A stretch of DNA of 64,000 bases. Origin: Clostridium sp. AM33-3. Its GTDB lineage: Bacteria > Bacillota > Clostridia > Lachnospirales > Lachnospiraceae. Shown in pieces: positions 8,916 to 16,649 of this stretch (position 1 is the first letter of the stretch; each line of letters starts with the position of its first letter). The notes below the pieces were generated by a model. It saw nothing but the letters and a program-made list of their open reading frames with translations. It had not been told where the DNA came from and did no database searches. The position numbers were made by a program, and so were the translations under genes. Where the stretch lies: NCBI RefSeq assembly GCF_003480315.1, contig NZ_QUIV01000004.1, positions 107,000 to 170,999 of the forward strand, in the 5' to 3' direction.

Positions 8916-9930
8916 TCTGCTGGTCTGGGTGTTAAGAGGACTTCTGGCGCTGTGCCTGCAGCTTCGATATCCGGCAGTGCGGTTTCAAAAAGAAGAATCC
9001 GTGCGGAAAGATCCGGCTTATGCGGTTTACGAGACATACAGGTATGCGTACGAGCGGTACGGATACCTGTTTTCCTATGCGGAGAAAACAGAAGAAAAGG
9101 AAAATACCGCTTCGGATGGAACAGAAGCGGTGCAGGCCGGTGCCGAAAACATGCTTTCTGCAGCATCCCTGGCCCGCCTTCAGGACTATGACTATCTCAT
9201 GAAGCAGTATTTCAGCGTGCATGCTTCCACCACGGCAGAACGCAGCCTCATGAAGGCGGAGAGGCTTCTGGAAACCGATGTAGGACTGACGAAAAATCCG
9301 GATGAGCCTCAGATCCTGATATACCACACCCATGCCAGCGAAACCTATGCGGATTATGGACCGCAGAATACGGACGCGGATGTAGTGGGAGCCGGAACCT
9401 ATCTGACAGAGCTGCTGCGTCAGCGTGGCTGGAATGTGATCCATGACACTACAGCCTATGACCGGAAAGAAGGAAAGCTGGAACGCAGCCGTGCCTATAC
9501 TTATGCCCTGGAAGGCGTGCAGGGGATTTTACAGACACATCCGACGATCGAGGTTGTGCTGGATCTGCACCGGGACGGTGTGGCAGATTCGGTGCGGCTG
9601 ACGGAGAATATCAATGGAAAGCCTACGGCCCAGATCATGTTTTTTCAGGGTATGAGCCGCACGCCGGAGGGCGAGATCGCTTATCTGCCCAATCCGCATC
9701 TGCAGGAAAACCTTGCCTTTTGTTTTCAGATGCAGCTGGCCTGTGGACGATATCCGGGATTTGCAAGGAAAATTTACCTGAAGGGGCTGCGCTACAACCT
9801 GCACCTGCGGGGCAGATCTTCTCTGATCGAGGCCGGAGCCCAGACCAACACGAAAGAGGAGGTGTGGAATGCCATGGAGCTGTTGGCAGAGGTGGTGGAT
9901 ACGGTGCTCGATCCGGTGACGCAGAAATAG
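8899..9930 (+). CDS. spoIIP: Stage II sporulation protein P (SpoIIP), peptidoglycan amidase/endopeptidase
   Basis: SpoIIP degrades septal peptidoglycan with SpoIID and SpoIIM to drive engulfment. An N-terminal hydrophobic stretch (about residues 5-20) anchors it. The catalytic domain shows [16 protein letters not shown] (zinc-binding HTH..E) and [10 protein letters not shown], the two family landmarks, and ends in an [12 protein letters not shown] motif typical of amidases. The gene overlaps the 3' end of sigE and starts with TTG, either at 8899 or at 8908 (the latter is better spaced from AAAGGA at 8891-8896), so it is probably translationally coupled to sigE. Length is about 343 residues. 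spoIIP usually follows gpr; here it follows sigE directly, with lepA and hemW after it as in many clostridia. Confidence 0.9.
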   Translation: MSVLSNLLVWVLRGLLALCLQLRYPAVRFQKEESVRKDPAYAVYETYRYAYERYGYLFSYAEKTEEKENTASDGTEAVQAGAENMLSAASLARLQDYDYLMKQYFSVHASTTAERSLMKAERLLETDVGLTKNPDEPQILIYHTHASETYADYGPQNTDADVVGAGTYLTELLRQRGWNVIHDTTAYDRKEGKLERSRAYTYALEGVQGILQTHPTIEVVLDLHRDGVADSVRLTENINGKPTAQIMFFQGMSRTPEGEIAYLPNPHLQENLAFCFQMQLACGRYPGFARKIYLKGLRYNLHLRGRSSLIEAGAQTNTKEEVWNAMELLAEVVDTVLDPVTQK

Positions 9931-9973
9931 ACATGCAGGAATTCACACATGCAGAAACCACAGCGATACGCTC

Positions 9974-10002
9974 TTGCAAGGAACCTGAAAAAATGATATC
10001 AT
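9974..10002 (+). promoter_or_regulatory. Promoter upstream of lepA
   Basis: TTGCAA (9974-9979) and TATCAT (9997-10002) with a 17-bp spacer, and a TG two bases before the -10 (extended -10). It gives lepA-hemW an expression source independent of the sporulation genes. Confidence 0.5.
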
Positions 10003-10050
10003 AATAAATTGACAAACTAGACCTTATACGTTATTGGAGGAAATAAATAC

Positions 10051-11865
10051 ATGGCATCAATGGACCAAAGCAAGATCCGCAACTTCTGTATCATCGCCCA
10101 TATCGACCACGGCAAATCTACTCTGGCTGACCGTATCATCGAGATGACCGGCCTTCTGACCAGCCGCGAGATGCAGGCACAGGTACTCGATAACATGGAT
10201 CTGGAGCGGGAGCGTGGCATTACCATCAAGTCCCAGGCTGTCCGCACCGTCTACCATGCAAAAGACGGAGAAGAATATATTTTTAACCTGATCGATACTC
10301 CGGGTCATGTAGACTTTAACTACGAGGTGTCCCGAAGCCTGGCCGCCTGTGACGGCGCAATCCTTGTGGTGGATGCTGCACAGGGGATTGAGGCCCAGAC
10401 CCTGGCAAATGTGTATCTGGCATTAGATCATGACCTGGATGTATTCCCGGTCATCAACAAGATTGATCTGCCAAGTGCGCGCCCAGACTGGGTTGCGGAT
10501 GAAATCGAGGATGTGATCGGCATTGAGGCCCATGACGCGCCGCGCATTTCCGCAAAGACAGGACTGCATGTGGAAGATGTGCTGGAAGCAATCGTTCACA
10601 AGGTCCCGGCTCCGGTGGGAGACCCGGAGGCACCTCTGCAGGCCCTGATCTTCGACTCTCTGTACGACCCGTACAAGGGTGTTATCGTATTCTGCCGTAT
10701 CAAAGAGGGAACCGTAAAGAAAGGTACGCTGGTGCGCATGATGGCAACAGGAGCACAGGAAGAGGTGGTTGAGGTTGGTTACTTCGGTGCAGGCCAGTTT
10801 ATTCCGTGCGATGAGCTGAGTGCCGGCATGGTTGGCTACATCACAGCCAGCATCAAGAACGTGAAAGATACCCGCGTGGGTGATACCATCACTGACGCGA
10901 ACCGTCCGTGCGCAGAGCCGCTTCCGGGCTACAAGAAGGTAACCTCCATGGTTTACTGCGGCCTGTACCCGGCAGATGGAGCAAAGTACAACGATCTGCG
11001 GGATGCTCTGGAAAAGCTGCAGTTAAATGATGCCTCCCTCTTCTTTGAGCCGGAGACCTCCATTGCCCTCGGTTTTGGCTTCCGCTGCGGATTCCTGGGT
11101 CTTCTGCATCTGGAAATCATTCAGGAGCGTCTGGAACGTGAGTACAACCTGGATCTGGTTACCACGGCTCCGGGTGTAGTATACCGTGTTCATAAGAAAA
11201 ATGGTGAGATGATCGAGCTGACCAATCCGTCCAACCTGCCGGATCCAACCGAGATCGAGTACATGGAGGAGCCGATCGTCAGTGCGGAGATCATGGTTAC
11301 CACCGAGTTTGTAGGCGCTATCATGACCCTGTGTCAGGAACGCCGCGGTATCTATCATGGCATGGAATACATTGAGGAGACGAGAGCGCTCTTAAAATAC
11401 GATCTTCCTCTAAATGAGATCATTTACGATTTCTTTGATGCACTGAAGTCCCGCTCCAGGGGCTATGCGTCCTTTGATTATGACATGAAGGGCTATGAGA
11501 CTTCTGAACTGGTGAAGCTGGATATTCTCATCAACAAGGAAGAGGTGGATGCCCTGTCCTTCATCGTGCATGCGGATTCTGCCTACGAGCGCGGCAGAAA
11601 GATGTGCGAGAAGTTAAAGGAGGAGATTCCGCGCCATCTGTTTGAGATCCCGATCCAGGCAGCGGTGGGCGGTAAGATCATTGCCCGCGAAACGGTTAAG
11701 GCAATGCGTAAGGATGTCCTGGCGAAGTGCTACGGCGGTGATATCTCCCGTAAGAAAAAGCTTCTGGAAAAACAGAAAGAAGGAAAGAAACGGATGCGTC
11801 AGGTGGGCAATGTAGAGATCCCGCAGAAGGCATTCATGAGTGTTCTGAAATTAGACGATGAATAA
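10051..11865 (+). CDS. lepA: Elongation factor 4 (back-translocating GTPase)
   Basis: LepA/EF4 is a ribosome-associated translational GTPase. It has 604 residues, the usual length. The G domain carries [13 protein letters not shown] (16-28), the switch region [18 protein letters not shown], and NKIDLPSA. The C-terminal LepA-specific domain ends in the basic stretch with [18 protein letters not shown], which is characteristic of LepA and distinguishes it from EF-G. TTGGAGG lies before the ATG. Its stop codon overlaps the hemW start by 8 bp, so the two are translationally coupled. Confidence 0.98.
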   Translation: MASMDQSKIRNFCIIAHIDHGKSTLADRIIEMTGLLTSREMQAQVLDNMDLERERGITIKSQAVRTVYHAKDGEEYIFNLIDTPGHVDFNYEVSRSLAACDGAILVVDAAQGIEAQTLANVYLALDHDLDVFPVINKIDLPSARPDWVADEIEDVIGIEAHDAPRISAKTGLHVEDVLEAIVHKVPAPVGDPEAPLQALIFDSLYDPYKGVIVFCRIKEGTVKKGTLVRMMATGAQEEVVEVGYFGAGQFIPCDELSAGMVGYITASIKNVKDTRVGDTITDANRPCAEPLPGYKKVTSMVYCGLYPADGAKYNDLRDALEKLQLNDASLFFEPETSIALGFGFRCGFLGLLHLEIIQERLEREYNLDLVTTAPGVVYRVHKKNGEMIELTNPSNLPDPTEIEYMEEPIVSAEIMVTTEFVGAIMTLCQERRGIYHGMEYIEETRALLKYDLPLNEIIYDFFDALKSRSRGYASFDYDMKGYETSELVKLDILINKEEVDALSFIVHADSAYERGRKMCEKLKEEIPRHLFEIPIQAAVGGKIIARETVKAMRKDVLAKCYGGDISRKKKLLEKQKEGKKRMRQVGNVEIPQKAFMSVLKLDDE

Positions 11866-13075
11866 ACGAGAACTGGAACTTTATATTCACATTCCCTTCT
11901 GTGCCCGCAAGTGTGCCTACTGTGATTTTTTGTCCTTTGCGGCGCCGGAGAGGGTGTATCGGGACTATATGGACAAGCTGATGGAAGAAATCTGCGGTCA
12001 GGGTCCGAATTTTCAGGAGTATCGTGTGTCCACGATCTTTGTGGGCGGCGGTACTCCGTCGCTGCTTCCGGCAGATCTGATCATGGAACTGTTTGCCACA
12101 CTGCATGAGAACTTCGATATTTCTCTGGATGCAGAGATTACCATGGAGGCCAATCCCGGCACGCTTACCATGGAAAAGCTGGAGGTGTACCGTCAGAGCG
12201 GCGTAAACCGTTTAAGCATCGGTCTGCAGTCTGCGGACGATAAGGAACTGAAATATTTAGGCAGGATTCATTCCTACGACTCTTTTTTAAAGAGCTATCA
12301 GCGTGCAAGGCAGGCGGGATTTCAGAATATTAATATAGATCTGATGTCTGCCCTGCCGGGACAGGATGTGCATTCCTGGAAAAATACCTTAAAAAAGGTC
12401 ATGATGCTGAGACCGGAACATATTTCCGCTTACAGCCTTATCATTGAAGAGGGGACCCTGTTTTATGAGCGCTTCGGCGAGCCGCAGGGAAGCTGCGCCT
12501 GTGGAGCACAGACGGCAGCAGAAGTAGCAGCCCGCGCGGCAGTCATGACGCTGCCGGATCTTCCGGATGAGGATACGGACCGGGAGATGTACCATCTGAC
12601 CAGGGAGATGATGGCAGCGCACGGTTATGAGCGTTATGAAATTTCCAATTATGCGAAGAAAGGTTATGAATGCCGTCACAATACCGGCTACTGGACCGGT
12701 GTGGAGTATCTGGGGCTCGGTCTTGGCGCTTCCTCCTATACCTACGGCTACCGCTATCATAATACCGAAGACCTGCAGGAATATCTTTCTTTAAACCTCT
12801 ATGAGGGCGGAGCCGCAGCACGTGACATAGAGGAACTTACTCTGGAAGACAAGATGGAAGAGTTTATGTTTGTGGGCCTTCGCATGATGAAGGGGGTATC
12901 CGGAAGTGAATTTCTGGACCGCTTCGGGCAGAATATGTGGAATGTATATGGTGATGCCTTAAAAAAACTGGAGAAGCAGGGACTCATTGAGGTGGAGGCG
13001 CCTGTGGTCCGGCTGACTGAGCTTGGAATCGATGTCAGCAATGTGGTCTTAAGTGAATTTTTGCTGGACCGATAA
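11858..13075 (+). CDS. hemW: Radical SAM heme chaperone HemW-like protein
   Basis: This is a HemN-like radical SAM protein of the HemW branch. The iron-sulfur motif CARKCAYC (C15, C19, C22) matches CxxxCxxC and is followed by the SAM-binding GGGTPS (63-68). The extra CxxxCxxCxC cysteine of true HemN oxygen-independent coproporphyrinogen oxidase is absent (the next residues are DF), so HemW is the better call. Length is 405, about 25 longer than usual because of an Ala/Cys-rich insertion at about 211-231 (starting GSCACGAQ) before the [11 protein letters not shown] motif. It is coupled to lepA by overlap; hrcA, which often follows in clostridia, is absent. Confidence 0.92.
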   Translation: MNKRELELYIHIPFCARKCAYCDFLSFAAPERVYRDYMDKLMEEICGQGPNFQEYRVSTIFVGGGTPSLLPADLIMELFATLHENFDISLDAEITMEANPGTLTMEKLEVYRQSGVNRLSIGLQSADDKELKYLGRIHSYDSFLKSYQRARQAGFQNINIDLMSALPGQDVHSWKNTLKKVMMLRPEHISAYSLIIEEGTLFYERFGEPQGSCACGAQTAAEVAARAAVMTLPDLPDEDTDREMYHLTREMMAAHGYERYEISNYAKKGYECRHNTGYWTGVEYLGLGLGASSYTYGYRYHNTEDLQEYLSLNLYEGGAAARDIEELTLEDKMEEFMFVGLRMMKGVSGSEFLDRFGQNMWNVYGDALKKLEKQGLIEVEAPVVRLTELGIDVSNVVLSEFLLDR

Positions 13076-13104
13076 CTGACGGTTTTTCTTAAGGATTTGT
13101 TTCC

Positions 13105-13133
13105 TTGTTCTTTCTGGACTCCTTTGCTATACT
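13105..13133 (+). promoter_or_regulatory. Promoter for the GHL10-like gene
   Basis: TTGTTC (13105-13110) and TATACT (13128-13133) with a 17-bp spacer in the gap after hemW. Confidence 0.45.
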
Positions 13134-13213
13134 GTTTATAAATATAATGGTAAATAAAGGAATGCGGGAATGTGAAAACAACCCGTTTGGAAAGACATCC
13201 GGGAGGGACTGGA

Positions 13214-14485
13214 ATGCTGATACGAAAGAATACAGATCAGGCGTCAGGAAAGCTGCGCCTGAGATTACAGCGGGCGGTGTGCCTGCTGGCGGTGTGTCTG
13301 CTGCTTGTACAGACTGGCATGCTTACTGTCCTGGCCGCACCGGTGGCATCGGTGATCCGATCCGATGAACTGCGGGGAGTATGGATCTCCTATCTGGACT
13401 GGGAAAAAATGCCGGCCGATCAGGAAGCCTTTAAGCGGGAGGTCGACAAGATGCTGGACCGCTGTGTGGAATTGAAGATGAATGCGGTATTCGTGCATGT
13501 ACGCCCGGATGCGGATGCCATGTATCCGTCATCGTACTTTCCGTGGTCCCGTTTTGTGACGGGAACCCAGGGACATAACCCTGGCTATGATCCCTTTGCG
13601 ATCTTTGTAAAGACAGCTCATAATAAAGGACTGCAGATTCATGCCTGGGTTAATCCGTACAGGGTGACCGGATATCACAATACCTGGGAGCAGGTTTCGG
13701 AGCAGAATCCGGCGAAAAAATGGCTGACGGATGGAAATCCGTCCAATGACCGCTGGGTGTTAAAGCAGAATGGCGCCTATTATTTCAACCCGGCCATTCC
13801 TCAGGTACGGGAACTCATCATCAATGGTGTGCGGGAGATTGCACAGAAATATACGGTAGACGGTATTCACTTTGATGATTATTTTTATCCTGAGGTGGAT
13901 AACAGCAATGAAAGCCGTTGGTTTGATAAGCCGGAGTACGATGCCTCCGGCAGCAGCTTAAGCATAGCCCAGTGGAGAAGGGAAAATGTCAATGAGCTGA
14001 TCCGCGGTGTTTACCGTGCAGTGAAGGAAGCGCGCCCGTCCGCACAGTTCGGAATCAGCCCGGAGGGCTATGTGGAGCATCTGCGCAGTGACAACCGCCT
14101 GTTTGCGGATGTTGACGTCTGGCTGTCCCATGACGGCTATGTGGATTACATCATGCCGCAGATTTACTGGGGCTTTGAACATCAGCTGTCTAACGGCAGC
14201 CCGGCACCGTTTGCCTTTGAAAACAATTTAAAGACCTGGATCAGCCTGGTGAAAAGGGGTCATGCAAAGCTATACATCGGACTGGCCATGTATAAGGCCG
14301 GAAGCAACGCAAGAGATAATACCGGAATTCCGGAGTGGAAACGATATGACGATATTATCAGCCGTCAGGTGGAAGCAGGGCGGGCAAGCGGTTCGGTATC
14401 CGGTTACTGCTTCTACGAATACAGTTCGTTCCAGGACGAAGCCTGCCAGAAGGAAGTGCGGAATCTGATGAAGGTATTTCGGTAA
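13214..14485 (+). CDS. Secreted family 10 glycosyl hydrolase-like protein (GHL10, YngK type)
   Basis: The protein begins with a basic tail, a hydrophobic signal segment (about residues 19-40) and an ALA-like cleavage region (VLAAPV), so it is exported. The rest is a GHL10 (DUF187) TIM-barrel: ELRGVWISYLDW, NAVFVHVRPDADAMYPS, GLQIHAWVNPYRV, VDGIHFDDYFYP and a late VDYIMPQIYWGF motif. The family is related to glycoside hydrolases and thought to act on cell wall or exopolysaccharide; the substrate is unknown. I chose ATG 13214 because GGGAGGG (13201-13207) lies just before it; GTG 13172 would add 14 residues. The gene has its own promoter and a weak hairpin after it. Confidence 0.85.
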   Translation: MLIRKNTDQASGKLRLRLQRAVCLLAVCLLLVQTGMLTVLAAPVASVIRSDELRGVWISYLDWEKMPADQEAFKREVDKMLDRCVELKMNAVFVHVRPDADAMYPSSYFPWSRFVTGTQGHNPGYDPFAIFVKTAHNKGLQIHAWVNPYRVTGYHNTWEQVSEQNPAKKWLTDGNPSNDRWVLKQNGAYYFNPAIPQVRELIINGVREIAQKYTVDGIHFDDYFYPEVDNSNESRWFDKPEYDASGSSLSIAQWRRENVNELIRGVYRAVKEARPSAQFGISPEGYVEHLRSDNRLFADVDVWLSHDGYVDYIMPQIYWGFEHQLSNGSPAPFAFENNLKTWISLVKRGHAKLYIGLAMYKAGSNARDNTGIPEWKRYDDIISRQVEAGRASGSVSGYCFYEYSSFQDEACQKEVRNLMKVFR

Positions 14486-14489
14486 GAGC

Positions 14490-14508
14490 CGGAGCACAGC
14501 TCCGTTTT
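14490..14508 (+). terminator. Weak intrinsic terminator
   Basis: A 6-bp stem CGGAGC/GCTCCG with a 3-nt loop is followed by only four Ts (14505-14508). A second hairpin, AGCGTT/AACGCT (14523-14539), lies just before the apt ribosome site. Confidence 0.4.
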
Positions 14509-14559
14509 GCATGAACAAATAAAGCGTTTTCGGAACGCTCAGATCAAAGGAGAAGAGAG

Positions 14560-15084
14560 ATGAAAAAGTTAGAGGAGTATGTTGTAAGCATTCCGGATTT
14601 TCCGGAGCCGGGAATCATTTTCCGCGATGTTACTTCTATCCTGCAGGATGCAGACGGACTGGCACTGGCCATAGACAGCATTCGTGAAATGGTAAAAGAT
14701 CTGGATTACGATGTTGTGGTAGGACCGGAATCACGAGGATTTATCTTTGGTGTGCCGGTTGCCTACGCAGAGCACAAGAGCTTTGTACCGATTCGTAAGA
14801 AGGGCAAGCTGCCGCGTGAGACCATTACAGCAAAATATGATCTGGAATATGGCTCAGCTGAGATTGAAATCCACAAAGATGCCATCAAACCGGGACAGAA
14901 GGTTGTTGTGGTAGATGATCTCATCGCTACCGGCGGCACCACCGAGGCCATCATCAGCCTGATCGAGCAGCTGGGCGGTGAGGTCGTAAAGCTCTGTTTC
15001 GTGATGGAACTTGCAGGCTTAAAAGGCAGGGAGCGCCTTGCCGGATACAAGGTAGAGTCTGCAATCATTTACGAGGGCAAATAA
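14560..15084 (+). CDS. apt: Adenine phosphoribosyltransferase
   Basis: Apt converts adenine and PRPP to AMP in purine salvage. It is a 174-residue cytoplasmic type I phosphoribosyltransferase with the family start IPDFPEPGIIFRDVTSIL (11-28), GPESRGFIFG (55-64), and the PRPP-binding motif VVVVDDLIATGGTT (112-125). AAAGGAG precedes the ATG. It stands alone rather than next to relA, which is a common apt neighbour; instead a 544-bp structured repeat begins 23 bp after its stop. Confidence 0.96.
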   Translation: MKKLEEYVVSIPDFPEPGIIFRDVTSILQDADGLALAIDSIREMVKDLDYDVVVGPESRGFIFGVPVAYAEHKSFVPIRKKGKLPRETITAKYDLEYGSAEIEIHKDAIKPGQKVVVVDDLIATGGTTEAIISLIEQLGGEVVKLCFVMELAGLKGRERLAGYKVESAIIYEGK

Positions 15085-15107
15085 AAATTGAGTTACAAAG
15101 CTGAATA

Positions 15108-15651
15108 AAGGTCCGGAAGTGAAAGAGACCGCCTTCCTCTATTTTCACATATCGTTGTTTGCTTGCTCTCGCTAACACGCGTTCGCCTGTGTCGGATTGA
15201 CATCCGCCACATTCGGACGTGTGTGCTCAAGATGCAAACACCTGATATGCTGAAAATCCCGGAAAGCGATCTCATTCACTTCCTGCTGTATTGGCTTCGC
15301 TACAAAAAATAATAGCTACAGGCTATATTAACTCTGCCATAAAAAAACGCAGCCAGAACGCTACTATCGTATAAAAGCCAGATTACAGGCTTTCGTCAGC
15401 AACGTTCTGGCTGCGTTTATTATCGTAGAATAACCAATACAGCAGAAGGTTCGGTCAGACTATACAGAATCAGCAGATGCGTTGGAATTTTCTTCATGCG
15501 CGAGCATAGCGCCAGACCGGAGACCCTTGTCTGAGTGCGCAAAGCGCACGAGTTTGGGGCGCAGGTCTGGCAATAGGCGGCGGAGCGAATGAAGTACAAA
15601 ATTTCACAGCATCTGCTGATTCTGTATAGTCTGACCGAACCTTCGGACCTT
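15108..15651 (+). repeat. 544-bp structured dispersed element, copy 1
   Basis: This non-coding block fills most of the 678-bp gap between apt and the YdcF-family gene. Its ends are inverted copies of each other (AAGGTCCG at 15108-15115, CGGACCTT at 15644-15651). It holds three hairpin modules. Module A (about 15116-15292) is a long imperfect palindrome whose arms both begin GGAAGTGAA when read inward. Module B (15345-15418) is a 16-bp perfect stem around an inner AAAGCC/GGCTTT hairpin. Module C (15445-15644) is a perfect 36-bp stem (15445-15480 with 15609-15644) around a conserved core (15511-15571) that contains GCCAGACC/GGTCTGGC and GTGCGC/GCGCAC stems. A second copy lies inverted at 35303-35846. 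No sensible reading frame spans it. A structured RNA or a hairpin mobile element is inferred. Confidence 0.85.
15345..15418. terminator. Bidirectional terminator-like hairpin inside copy 1
   Basis: AAACGCAGCCAGAACG (15345-15360) pairs perfectly with CGTTCTGGCTGCGTTT (15403-15418). An A run precedes the stem and a short T run ends it, so it could stop transcription from either side, for example of apt. The loop carries an inner AAAGCC/GGCTTT hairpin, which is unusual for a plain terminator. Confidence 0.5.
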
Positions 15652-15666
15652 ATGTGGTTACGTCTC

Positions 15667-15680
15667 AATATTGCAATATT
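15667..15680. promoter_or_regulatory. 14-bp palindrome, operator candidate
   Basis: AATATTGCAATATT is a perfect 14-bp palindrome ending 5 bp before the -35 box of the promoter for the YdcF-family gene. The position suits a regulator site; no regulator is identified. Confidence 0.35.
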
Positions 15681-15685
15681 CGCTC

Positions 15686-15714
15686 TTGTGGCAGTTCTGG
15701 AAATGCAGTATAAT
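15686..15714 (+). promoter_or_regulatory. Promoter of the YdcF-family gene
   Basis: TTGTGG (15686-15691) and a perfect TATAAT (15709-15714) with 17 bp between them. Confidence 0.5.
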
Positions 15715-15762
15715 TATATTAATTGTGCCATATTTTACGGCATAAAACTAACGTGAGGTGAA

Positions 15763-16554
15763 ATGATGTTAATATGGGTCTTCACTGCGGCGGCAGTGCT
15801 CTGCCTGGTGTATTACGGTGTCATTGTGCTGTACGCGGGCTTTGGTACTTCCTTTGCTGTGTTATGGCTTCTGATCGGCGGATTTTTCGGAGCTACGGCT
15901 GCCGGGATCCACTTTTACCAGAAATATCCGGAGCGCATGCCGCTCTGGCTCCCTGTATCCTTTGTGACCTTATGCGCCTCCGGCCTGATGATCATTCTGG
16001 TGACACAGATCCTGATCTTTGGGCGTATTCCGGCCACGGCAGAGCCATCTCTGGATTACGTGATCGTACTGGGGGCCAAGGTGAAGCCAGATGGAAGCTT
16101 AAGCAAAACATTAAAGCTCCGTCTAAATAAGGCGCTGGAGTATGCAGAGGAGAATCCGGAAACCATGTTGGTGCTCTCTGGTGCGAAGGGAGATGCAGAG
16201 CCGTGTTCCGAGGCAGAGGCCATGGAGGCTTATCTCCTGGGACAGGGGGCGGCTGCAGATCATCTGCTGAAGGAGGAACAGTCCTTCAGCACGGTGGAGA
16301 ATCTTGCCTACAGCAGGGTGATGATTGAAAAAAGAGAAGCGCTGCTTAACAGAAAGCCGGTTCCGGCACGTCAGCCGCGTATCGGCATCATTACCAGCAA
16401 CTTTCACCTGTGCCGGGCAGGCATGATCGCGAAAAAGCAGAATTACGGTACGGTCTATGGCATTGCATCGGAGGCCGACAAAGTGCTGCTGCCGCATTTC
16501 TCCCTTCGTGACGGCATTGCCTTATTAAAAGACCGCCTGATGGGAAACCTGTAA
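15763..16554 (+). CDS. YdcF/SanA family membrane protein (DUF218)
   Basis: The first 85 residues hold three hydrophobic segments, then a DUF218 domain starts at YVIVLGAKVKPDGSLS (about 98-113). Typical motifs follow: VLSGAKGDAEPCSEAEAME, a STVENLAYSR segment, and ITSNFHLCRAGMIAKK near the end. DUF218 proteins (ElyC, SanA, YdcF) are linked to cell envelope integrity and to S-adenosylmethionine binding in YdcF; the exact reaction is unknown. GAGG lies a few bases before two adjacent ATG codons (15763 and 15766), and either may be used. It is transcribed alone from its own promoter, with the repeat element behind it. Confidence 0.85.
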   Translation: MMLIWVFTAAAVLCLVYYGVIVLYAGFGTSFAVLWLLIGGFFGATAAGIHFYQKYPERMPLWLPVSFVTLCASGLMIILVTQILIFGRIPATAEPSLDYVIVLGAKVKPDGSLSKTLKLRLNKALEYAEENPETMLVLSGAKGDAEPCSEAEAMEAYLLGQGAAADHLLKEEQSFSTVENLAYSRVMIEKREALLNRKPVPARQPRIGIITSNFHLCRAGMIAKKQNYGTVYGIASEADKVLLPHFSLRDGIALLKDRLMGNL

Positions 16555-16598
16555 TCTATAAAATATAGAAAAACAAGACAGAATAAAAGACAGACAAA

Positions 16599-16632
16599 GT
16601 TACCGTTCATGCCGAAAATATCAAACGGTAAC
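16599..16632 (+). promoter_or_regulatory. Leader hairpin before the M16C protease gene
   Basis: GTTACCGTT (16599-16607) pairs with AACGGTAAC (16624-16632), a perfect 9-bp stem with a 16-nt loop. It ends just before the ribosome site of the protease gene and has no T run, so it is not a terminator. An effect on translation or mRNA stability is possible. Confidence 0.35.
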
Positions 16633-16649
16633 CGGAAAGGAAAATACGC

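Noticed and set aside
15108..15651. Identity of the 544-bp element with a known large RNA (such as ROOL, GOLLD or OLE)
   Set aside because: Length alone is similar to ROOL, but I recognise none of their conserved sequence features, and two inverted copies next to ordinary genes do not fit what I know of those classes.
15093..15668. Minus-strand reading frames within copy 1 of the 544-bp element
   Set aside because: They have no ribosome sites, no familiar motifs, odd composition, and follow from the palindromic arms. The matching frames are not kept in copy 2.
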